Shown: positions 6,805-11,687 of the stretch, piece after piece
How the letters are laid out: each line of letters opens with the position of its first letter
Position numbering within the stretch: the stretch's first letter is position 1
Source: JBGLNL01 sp964548045
GTDB lineage: Bacteria > Chloroflexota > Dehalococcoidia > SZUA-161 > SpSt-899
Assembly: GCA_964548045.1 (NCBI GenBank)
Contig: CAZJQZ010000065.1
Span: 1-12,838, forward strand
Direction: 5' to 3'
DNA length: 12,838 bases
Made by a program: the position numbers and the translations under genes
Notes under the pieces: generated by a model
What the model saw: the letters and a program-made list of their open reading frames with translations, nothing else
Database searches by the model: none
Told to the model about the DNA's origin: nothing

Positions 6805-7055
6805 TGTTCTTGCCTCGCCCATATTCGATACATTTTCTCACCGCCCTCTTCATAACACCGGAATCCGGTTGAGTCCGCCTCTTCAACCTCCACATTTTCT
6901 TCGCCGTGAACTTCTTTGATCTGATCCAGCCAGTTCCTCATGTGAGAACCACCGCCAAAATAGACTTTCCGCCACCTGTTTCCCTGCTCATCAGTTTTTT
7001 CCTGAATAGCCTCTTCCAGCTTCATCCTTTCTTCGGGAGTGATTGTCTCATTCAT
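6801..7055 (-). CDS. Conserved 84-aa protein of unknown function between two MinD/ferredoxin ATPases
   Basis: A soluble, acidic protein of 84 residues. The first third is helical and charged (PEERMKLEEAIQEKTDEQGN). A distinct centre WRKVYFGGGSHMRNWLDQI follows, then a VEVEEADSTGFRCYEEGGEK stretch with one Cys. No signal peptide, membrane segment or metal-binding cluster is present. I do not recognise a named domain. The start at 7055 forms an ATGA overlap with the upstream MinD-type gene, and its stop forms a second ATGA overlap with the next. A longer reading from 7109 lies wholly inside the upstream gene and is rejected. The double coupling suggests fixed stoichiometry with both ATPases, for example as an adaptor holding them together (inference). 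Confidence 0.85.
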   Translation of the reverse strand: MNETITPEERMKLEEAIQEKTDEQGNRWRKVYFGGGSHMRNWLDQIKEVHGEENVEVEEADSTGFRCYEEGGEKMYRIWARQEQ

Positions 7056-7897
7056 GATTTCGCACCTTGTTCGATTCTTTCCATAAGTTCGGCAAAGCGC
7101 TCTTCCCATTCTGGAATTCCCTCAACCAAAGGGATTCCTCTTGAATATATTCTGGCAATCTCAATATCAAGCGGAATCTTCATCAACACAGGCAGCCCTT
7201 CCTGACGACAATACTTTTCAGTCTCATTATCGTTTTCGCCACTGCGGTTGATGACCACACCGCACGGTATTCCCAGAATCTTCACCACCTCCACGGCAAG
7301 TTTCAAGTCGTGCAGACCGAATGGAGTGGGATCGGTGACCATTACACAAAAATCGCTACCTTTGATCGCCTCCACCACAGGACAGGAAGTCCCGGGAGAA
7401 GCATCGATGATTGCTATCCCTTCTCCGTTGATGTGTTTTTTAACCTGCCTGATAATCGGCGGGGCCATAGCCTCGCCAACATTTAACACACCATGAACGA
7501 ACTTCACGCCATTGGAATGGCCTATTTCAACTACACCAACCTCTCTCGGTTCCTCGCGAATAGCCTGCTCCGGGCAAAGATAGGCACACGCCCCACAGCC
7601 ATGACACAATTCAGGGAAGGTCAACACCTTATCTTTGAGCACGGCCAGCGCATTATAGGCACATACCTGCGCGCATTTACCACAGTGAGTACATTTTTGC
7701 TCGTCAATTACGGGGACAGGTATGGAAGACTTCTCCCTAATATCAAGAACCGGTTTCATGAAAACATGATCGTTTGGCTCCTCAACATCGCAGTCTAGAA
7801 TCTGAACTTCACGTTTTGGGGCCAGTGCAAGCGCCAGACTCGTTGCCACCAGAGTCTTTCCGGTGCCCCCTTTCCCGCTGGCAATCGATACTATCAT
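7052..7897 (-). CDS. MinD-type P-loop ATPase with inserted 2[4Fe-4S] ferredoxin domain (copy A)
   Basis: A protein of 281 residues with Walker A ASGKGGTGKT (residues 6-15), LDCDVEEPNDH after it, and a ferredoxin insert with Cys69-72-75-79 and Cys98-101-104-108. IIDASPGTSCPVVEAI provides Walker B/switch II and VVINRSGEN the base-recognition part. It is clearly a paralogue of the copy at 5941-6804 but diverged over most of its length, so the two may form a heterodimer as other MinD-family ATPases do. The ATG at 7897 directly follows the previous stop (one base between) with ribosome site GAGGA. An upstream ATG at 7924 would overlap the zinc-ribbon gene and put nine odd residues before the P-loop strand. 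Coupled to the 84-aa gene by ATGA. Confidence 0.93.
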   Translation of the reverse strand: MIVSIASGKGGTGKTLVATSLALALAPKREVQILDCDVEEPNDHVFMKPVLDIREKSSIPVPVIDEQKCTHCGKCAQVCAYNALAVLKDKVLTFPELCHGCGACAYLCPEQAIREEPREVGVVEIGHSNGVKFVHGVLNVGEAMAPPIIRQVKKHINGEGIAIIDASPGTSCPVVEAIKGSDFCVMVTDPTPFGLHDLKLAVEVVKILGIPCGVVINRSGENDNETEKYCRQEGLPVLMKIPLDIEIARIYSRGIPLVEGIPEWEERFAELMERIEQGAKS

Positions 7898-7898
7898 T

Positions 7899-8141
7899 TT
7901 ATCCTCGCAACATTGCTGTGCCACAATTCGGGCATTTCATTTCAGTGCAGGGAATTCCCGCCTGATGAGGTGCACTTTGTCCGCAATTCGGACACACACA
8001 ACCACCTCCGGGCCCTGCCCCCGGGCGTTGTCCGCCTCCGCTTCTACCTGCACCCATACCTCCCCCACGGCCACCTCCACCACCTCCTCTGCCTGTTCTC
8101 GGCCCCTGGCCGAACGGTCCTGTGCCATCTCCTCTGGGCAT
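7899..8141 (-). CDS. Small glycine-rich double zinc-ribbon protein with DUF5320-like N-terminus
   Basis: An 80-residue protein in two parts. The first part begins MPRGDGTGPFGQGPRTGRG, the same opening as DUF5320 proteins, and continues as an almost pure Gly/Arg stretch to about residue 47. The second part is a compact Cys region: CVCPNCG (Cys48, 50, 53), then PHQAGIPC (His59, Cys65) and KCPNCGTAM (Cys70, 73). The two CPNCG knuckles would bind one zinc or a small Fe-S centre. I place the start at the ATG at 8141, just after a strong GAGGAGG. A TTG at 8156 falls inside that ribosome site. The stop lies one base before the MinD-type gene, so the two are co-translated neighbours. The function is unknown; a metal carrier or docking module for the ATPases is possible. 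Confidence 0.85.
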   Translation of the reverse strand: MPRGDGTGPFGQGPRTGRGGGGGGRGGGMGAGRSGGGQRPGAGPGGGCVCPNCGQSAPHQAGIPCTEMKCPNCGTAMLRG

Positions 8142-8319
8142 AACGAACCTCCTCAATTACTTTTAGGGAAGCTCTGAAAACCTCACCCTGATCTCCCAAA
8201 ATTCCCTTTTCATCCCCCTTTGCGAAAGTTGAAAAGAGAGGGATTCCTGAATTTAGGGATACCCAAAACCCTGTCGTCACCTCTTGTTCAGAGGTTCCAT
8301 AACATATCTGTTTTACAAA
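8142..8319 (-). other. 178-bp intergenic stretch in the gene train
   Basis: No gene that I trust lies here. Just after the NifX-like stop a small hairpin is possible: ACCTCT at 8279-8284 pairs with AGAGGT at 8290-8295 around a 5-base loop. No T-run follows, so it is not a standard terminator. The middle (about 8195-8265) has runs of purines and pyrimidines (AAGGGGGATGAAAAGGG on the minus strand) that look like the degenerate intergenic repeats of many bacterial genomes. The end near 8142-8152 is the strong ribosome site of the zinc-ribbon gene. An open frame on the minus strand crosses the region but runs into that gene in another frame and has no ribosome site. Confidence 0.4.
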
Positions 8320-8856
8320 TTACCTGTTTTTCTTTTCCAGTTCTTCAATTCGAAGCATCAGATTATCCAGTTGCTGTTTCATGGTATTGGCCCAGCCTTT
8401 GAGTGTTTCAAGTTCACTATCTACAGCCCCGGCAGATGCACTTGCCTGTGGATTTGCACCCGTACCGGCAGATGAACGAGCCTTTGGTGTACCCCCCATT
8501 CCGGCATGGGCCCTAACCGTAGGATTGGATGTTTCCGACAGACCGCCTTTTTTAAATGCCTCTACTGCTTCCCGAACCGTCCCGGAAACACCGGTCATAA
8601 TCTGAATGCCCGATTGGGAAAGAACCCTGTGAGCATTGGGGCCCAGGTTACCAGTAAGAACTGCCTCTACACCCCTATCGAGGACAGCCTGCCCGGTTGC
8701 GATCCCTGCCCCTCCACCGGCACTGCTGGCCGCATTATCCTGTGCTTCAAATTCCATGGTATCCGTATCAACATACACCAAATACTGGCACCTGCCAAAA
8801 CGCGGGTCTACCTCTGCATCAAGCGTTGCACCAATTGCTGAAACTACAATTTTCAT
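8320..8856 (-). CDS. NifX-like cofactor-binding protein with C-terminal coiled coil
   Basis: A protein of 178 residues. Residues 1 to about 105 form a NifX/ORP-type domain: MKIVVSAIGATLDAEVDPRF, a GRCQYLVYVD strand with Cys23, GQAVLDRGVEAVLTGNLGPNAHRVL, and IQIMTGVSGTVREAVEAFKKG. A linker of about 35 residues rich in Ala, Gly and Ser follows. The last 35 residues (DSELETLKGWANTMKQQL and on) form a probable amphipathic helix or coiled coil. Single-domain NifX proteins of this family are usually 100-130 residues, so the tail is an addition. It resembles the C-terminal helix of the DUF5320 protein encoded just upstream. The ribosome site AAAGGATGG precedes the ATG at 8856. The role is probably to bind or hand over a metal-sulfur cofactor. 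Confidence 0.88.
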   Translation of the reverse strand: MKIVVSAIGATLDAEVDPRFGRCQYLVYVDTDTMEFEAQDNAASSAGGGAGIATGQAVLDRGVEAVLTGNLGPNAHRVLSQSGIQIMTGVSGTVREAVEAFKKGGLSETSNPTVRAHAGMGGTPKARSSAGTGANPQASASAGAVDSELETLKGWANTMKQQLDNLMLRIEELEKKNR

Positions 8857-8891
8857 AAAACCATCCTTTGTTATCAGATTTACCTAATTTT

Positions 8892-8920
8892 ACTATAAAC
8901 CCATCCAATCGGGGAAGCAA
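8892..8920 (-). promoter_or_regulatory. Possible internal promoter before the NifX-like gene
   Basis: On the minus strand TTGCTT (8915-8920) and TATAGT (8892-8897) stand 17 bp apart, with TATAGT one base from the sigma-70 consensus and the -35 box weak. The NifX-like start is about 36 bp downstream of the -10 box. The preceding gap of over 100 bp makes a secondary start site credible. This is pattern matching only. Confidence 0.3.
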
Positions 8921-8941
8921 GCAAGAATGCCGGCTTCCCCG
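8910..8941 (-). promoter_or_regulatory. Inverted repeat with perfect 9-bp arms between the DUF5320 and NifX-like genes
   Basis: CGGGGAAGC at 8910-8918 is the exact reverse complement of GCTTCCCCG at 8933-8941, with a 14-base loop. The stem is GC-rich, but no T-run follows on either strand, so an intrinsic terminator is unlikely. It overlaps the -35 box of the possible promoter at 8892-8920. It may be an attenuator-like hairpin, an mRNA processing or stability element that sets different levels for upstream and downstream genes, or an operator. Confidence 0.4.
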
Positions 8942-8998
8942 TCGGCTCCATTTGGTGCTCAGCAAGATTTGCAATGCTGCAAGGTTCCTTAGCTTTCC

Positions 8999-9346
8999 TT
9001 ATTGTTGCAGGTCATTTATTCTGGCTTCGATGCTCTCCAGCTCCTCTTTGATAGCTTGAGCTTGATTCTGGAGGAAATCAACCTCCTGTTCCCGGCTCAT
9101 CGGAGGAGCATAAGGGTTCCCCATCGGCGGCGCAGCTGCATAAGGCGCATCGTAATAGGTCGGTCCCCATGAGCGCCGTCCGAATCCACGGCCCAACCCA
9201 AAACCCCAACCCTGGCCTCGTCCGAAGCCTCTACCACCACCCCTGCCAAACCATCCTCTGCTCGTACCAGCAGGATTACAGAAACCTCTTCCTCCACCTG
9301 TCATGGGACCCATGCCCCCTGGCCCTGTTCCATCAAATCCCGGCAT
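8999..9346 (-). CDS. DUF5320 domain-containing protein
   Basis: A protein of 115 residues with the DUF5320 opening MPGFDGTGPGGMGPMTGGG and one Cys (Cys23, RGFCNPAG). A low-complexity body of Gly, Arg, Phe and Trp spans about 27-60 (GRGGGRGFGRGQGWGFGLG), followed by a Tyr/Pro/Ala linker. The last 26-30 residues (90-115, DFLQNQAQAIKEELESIEA and on) form a predicted coiled-coil helix. The ribosome site is ideal (AAAGGAGGT six bases before the ATG). DUF5320 proteins are found beside NifX-like and MinD/ferredoxin genes in anaerobes; their role is unknown. The coil may bind the related helix of the NifX-like protein encoded next. Confidence 0.85.
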   Translation of the reverse strand: MPGFDGTGPGGMGPMTGGGRGFCNPAGTSRGWFGRGGGRGFGRGQGWGFGLGRGFGRRSWGPTYYDAPYAAAPPMGNPYAPPMSREQEVDFLQNQAQAIKEELESIEARINDLQQ

Positions 9347-9391
9347 GATATACCTCCTTTGCTGTTTTATTCTTCCTCACAATCTTTTCAA

Positions 9392-9610
9392 TTACCGCCA
9401 ACGCGGTTCATAATAAGGCGTTCGTGGAGCCACCGAGTAATAGCCAGTGCCAAAGCCCCATCCCCAGCGAGGCCCGCGGGGATAAAAGCCACGCATCATC
9501 GCTAAACCCTGGCCCCTGCCGAAGCCAGGTCCACGTCCCATGCCAAACCCACGTCCTCGTCCGAATCCCCGGCCCCAACCGAACCAGCCTCTACCTCTTT
9601 CAAACGGCAT
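9392..9610 (-). CDS. 72-aa Gly/Arg/aromatic-rich low-complexity protein
   Basis: Of 72 residues 21 are Gly, 13 Arg and 16 aromatic, with only two acidic residues and no Cys or Lys. Glycine occupies every second position from residue 11 to 35, a strict G-x repeat (WGRGFGRGRGFGMGRGPG). A Tyr/Pro end follows. It resembles the low-complexity part of the DUF5320 protein encoded directly downstream but lacks its opening motif and coiled coil, so it may be a paralogous fragment or a dedicated structural partner. A good ribosome site (GGGGGTG, eight bases) favours the ATG at 9610 over a GTG at 9619. Such composition could mediate nucleic acid binding, self-association or phase separation; no function is established. 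That it is expressed is likely but not proven. Confidence 0.65.
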   Translation of the reverse strand: MPFERGRGWFGWGRGFGRGRGFGMGRGPGFGRGQGLAMMRGFYPRGPRWGWGFGTGYYSVAPRTPYYEPRWR

Positions 9611-9615
9611 TTTTA

Positions 9616-9720
9616 TCACCCCCTTTTCATTTCATTCCTTGCGACGCAATTCCCTGTATACGAATCAGCTAAATACAAACCAGTTACCGGATTATGTCCG
9701 AATATCCTGCCATCGGGCAT
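9616..9720 (-). CDS. Doubtful 34-aa ORF between the DUF134 and Gly/Arg-rich genes
   Basis: An ATG at 9720 opens a 34-codon frame (PDGRIFGHNPVTGLYLADSY and on) ending in a TGA that overlaps the ribosome site of the next gene. The composition is protein-like, with mixed codons and one Cys. However GGGAGGTG lies only two bases before the ATG, too close to act well, and the frame extends upstream into the DUF134 gene. It may be a leader peptide, a remnant of a gene, or chance. I recognise no family. Confidence 0.2.
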   Translation of the reverse strand: MPDGRIFGHNPVTGLYLADSYTGNCVARNEMKRG

Positions 9721-9737
9721 CACCTCCCGGCACCGTT

Positions 9738-10217
9738 TCAAATCATTCCCCTCCGCCGACCCTGCTGCTGCCCCCTGCCTCGCCCGCCATGCCCGTGTCC
9801 GTGAGAAGGAATCAACCGGGCATTCGGAGTGTTGCACCGGGGACATCTGCGAACCCTTTCATCTATCACTGCATCGAACGGGACTTCCCACTCATATCCA
9901 TCCTGCCCGCAACGGAATCGCCGACGGGCCATTTCAAAGTTTCCGCCCTCTATTCGGATCGCCTTCCCTAGAGTCAACGCTTCAGCTATCTTGCTTCGGG
10001 CCGAACTCAGAACGCGATGAAAAGTAGGGCGTGAGATGTCCATTCGCTGAGCGCATTCTTCCTGTTGCAATCCCTCCTGATCTTTCAGGCGCACGGCCTC
10101 CAGTTCTTCAATCGAAAGTGCAACCTCTCCAAGTCCACGCCCAAGTATTCCCACCGGCTTAAATAATGTCGCCTCCGGTACGAATCCAACCCTTCGCCAC
10201 TTAATCGGTCTCGGCAT
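9738..10217 (-). CDS. DUF134 family HTH transcriptional regulator
   Basis: A protein of 159 residues beginning MPRPIKWRRVGFVPEATLFK, typical of DUF134. A sigma-70-region-4-like helix-turn-helix spans about 35-83 (SIEELEAVRLKDQEGLQQEE, then AQRMDISRPTFHRVLSSARS). A possible metal-binding part follows, with Cys103 and CPRC (Cys125, Cys128). The tail HGHGHGGRGRGQQQGRRR is rich in His, Gly and Arg and could bind metal or DNA. It is the first gene of the minus-strand train. The 32-bp palindrome centred between 10242 and 10243, nine bases from its ATG, is the natural candidate for its own operator, giving autoregulation (inference). Family members often sit beside MinD/NifX-like gene clusters. Confidence 0.9.
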   Translation of the reverse strand: MPRPIKWRRVGFVPEATLFKPVGILGRGLGEVALSIEELEAVRLKDQEGLQQEECAQRMDISRPTFHRVLSSARSKIAEALTLGKAIRIEGGNFEMARRRFRCGQDGYEWEVPFDAVIDERVRRCPRCNTPNARLIPSHGHGHGGRGRGQQQGRRRGMI

Positions 10218-10226
10218 AAATACAAC

Positions 10227-10258
10227 ACCTAATTATGGACATATGTCCATAATTAGGT
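10227..10258. promoter_or_regulatory. Perfect 32-bp palindromic operator in the divergent intergenic region
   Basis: The left half ACCTAATTATGGACAT is exactly mirrored by ATGTCCATAATTAGGT with no loop. The symmetry breaks at 10226/10259. It lies between the DUF134 regulator (ATG at 10217) and the divergent HAD gene (ATG at 10342). A TTGACT/TAACCT promoter reading into the regulator has its -10 box inside the right edge of the palindrome, so a bound dimer or tetramer would block transcription. The inner GGACATATGTCC core could be the high-affinity part. The AGGTG ribosome site of the DUF134 gene touches its left edge. Confidence 0.85.
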
Positions 10259-10283
10259 TATCACCAGCCCTCCAAAAAGTCAA
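10255..10283 (-). promoter_or_regulatory. Probable promoter of the DUF134-led gene train
   Basis: On the minus strand TTGACT (10278-10283, five of six to consensus) is followed after 17 bp by TAACCT (10255-10260, three of six). Transcription would start near 10247, inside the palindrome, which is the usual position of a repressor site. The weak -10 box lowers confidence. Confidence 0.5.
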
Positions 10284-10293
10284 CACCTCACAA

Positions 10294-10322
10294 TTGCAAT
10301 TAGCTATTCGCTGCTGTAGTAT
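10294..10322 (+). promoter_or_regulatory. Possible promoter of the HAD-unknown-sirtuin operon
   Basis: TTGCAA (10294-10299) and TAGTAT (10317-10322), each four of six to consensus, are 17 bp apart and end 19 bp before the HAD start codon. The short 5' leader would still hold the GGGAG ribosome site. The palindrome ends about 35 bp upstream, so the same regulator could affect both directions. Pattern match only. Confidence 0.3.
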
Positions 10323-10341
10323 TTTTACCAGGGAGACCATC

Positions 10342-10974
10342 ATGAAAAAACCTCTCCTGTCATTCGACCTGACCGGTACGCTGGCCACCTTCAGTTTCTG
10401 TGATTCGATCTATTTTGAAGGATTGCCCAGACTGTATTCCGCCAAACACGGCATCAGCTTTGAGAAAGCAAAGAACTATCTCAAGGAATGCTATGACGAG
10501 GTCGGCGATCAGGAACCGGACTGGTATGACATCACTTACTGGTTCAAGCGGTTCGAACTGGGAGATGGTTGGTATCCTTTCCTCAATGACCTCAGCCCCA
10601 ATATCAAATTCTACCCGGAATCGAAAACCGTACTGGAAGAACTCAGCCGGGAATATGAACTGATCCTGACCACCAATGCCTGTCGGGAGTTCGTAGATAT
10701 CGAAACCGCCTCTATCAAAAAATATTTCAACAAAATCATCTCGTGCGTCTCCGATTTCGGGAAAGTCAAAAAAACAGCGGAATTCTATCTTATGTTATGT
10801 CAATCCATCAACCAGAAACCGGGGGAGATAATCCACATCGGTGATAACCGGCAATTCGATTTTGTGGCACCCAATGAAGCCGGATTGCAGGCCATATATC
10901 TTGACCGAACCATGCAGAGTTCAGGTGAACGCACCATCCACAGCCTTACCGAATTACAGACACAACTGTTATAA
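10342..10974 (+). CDS. HAD-superfamily hydrolase with a DxT motif I
   Basis: A protein of 210 residues. Motif I is SFDLTGTL: Asp9 is the nucleophile, but the usual second Asp is Thr11. A helical cap follows (FEGLPRLYSAKHGISFEKAK and on, to about residue 95). Motif II is LTTNACREF, motif III probably Lys in DFGKVKKTAEFY, and motif IV HIGDNRQFDFVAPNEAGLQAIYLDR with GDxxxxD. All motifs but the motif I general acid are kept, as in some REG-2-like and P-type ATPase members, so the chemistry may be altered. The ATG at 10342 follows GGGAG; a frame extension up to 10243 runs into the palindrome and is rejected. It is the first gene of a plus-strand operon with an unknown gene and a sirtuin. The substrate is unknown. 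Confidence 0.88.
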   Translation: MKKPLLSFDLTGTLATFSFCDSIYFEGLPRLYSAKHGISFEKAKNYLKECYDEVGDQEPDWYDITYWFKRFELGDGWYPFLNDLSPNIKFYPESKTVLEELSREYELILTTNACREFVDIETASIKKYFNKIISCVSDFGKVKKTAEFYLMLCQSINQKPGEIIHIGDNRQFDFVAPNEAGLQAIYLDRTMQSSGERTIHSLTELQTQLL

Positions 10975-10991
10975 TTAAATCGGGAGCAACC

Positions 10992-11684
10992 ATGGAACCC
11001 GAATACGATGCCAACATTGAATACGCACTGCGCCACACCGAACTGGTGCGGCCCCCGGCACAAAGGCTGAACACCTTTGGCAATACCAGCGTGCATTATT
11101 ATATCCTCACCGAACTAATGGACAGTGTGGATGAAACGAGGATCCGCGAGGGCAAAGTTATTGCCGAACGTCCCAAAATCGTAACTCCTGATTACTTTTT
11201 GAATGCCTTCGAAGGATTCGGTGACGATGCGGCTGTTCAGGCACAGGCGATGCTGTCCCAGTTTAACTTCGATCCCGATATAATGGAATACAAATATCGC
11301 AATGATATCGGCAACAACTGGGTGCTCTCCGATAACATCAGCGAAGTCATCCTCAAGATAGCCTCCAAAATCGATGACGAAAACGATTCCATGGCAGCCA
11401 TCCTCAAAGCCCCTGATGATGCCTGGCAAATATCCCTGATGAAATTCATCATGGACATGACCAGATCATCCATTAATAAGAACGTTTCCGAACTGAGCAG
11501 CAGAGGTCTCTTTAATAGAGTGCAGGGAGTTCCCAAATTCGTCCGGGATGAAATCGATGATCTATTCCGCAGCACGGAACAGGGCCAGATCAGTGTGAAT
11601 GAGCTCGGTTCCAAACTGCAAAGCTACGGCTTATTCGGGCAATATCAGGACCGTTTCTTCGCTCTTTTCCATCGAAGGAGATAG
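10992..11684 (+). CDS. Conserved protein of unknown function between HAD and sirtuin genes
   Basis: A soluble protein of 230 residues without signal peptide, membrane helix or cysteine cluster. Recognisable blocks are LVRPPAQRLNTFGNTSVHYYILTE, REGKVIAERPKIVTPDYFLN, FEGFGDDA, YKYRNDIGNNWVLS and the C-terminal YGLFGQYQDRFFALFHRRR. From memory these blocks recur in uncharacterised proteins of anaerobic Chloroflexota (Dehalococcoidia), but I know no assigned domain. The second half is largely helical. The start has GGGAG six bases upstream, the HAD gene ends 17 bp before, and the sirtuin starts 3 bp after its stop, so the three genes are one transcript. Being next to a deacylase, it could be a substrate or partner of it (inference). 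Confidence 0.85.
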   Translation: MEPEYDANIEYALRHTELVRPPAQRLNTFGNTSVHYYILTELMDSVDETRIREGKVIAERPKIVTPDYFLNAFEGFGDDAAVQAQAMLSQFNFDPDIMEYKYRNDIGNNWVLSDNISEVILKIASKIDDENDSMAAILKAPDDAWQISLMKFIMDMTRSSINKNVSELSSRGLFNRVQGVPKFVRDEIDDLFRSTEQGQISVNELGSKLQSYGLFGQYQDRFFALFHRRR

Positions 11685-11687
11685 GAA

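Noticed and set aside
5941..7897. The two MinD-type proteins as cell-division MinD or nitrogenase NifH
   Set aside because: The inserted 2[4Fe-4S] ferredoxin domain excludes ordinary MinD, and the NifH cluster cysteines and length are absent; no nitrogenase genes are near.
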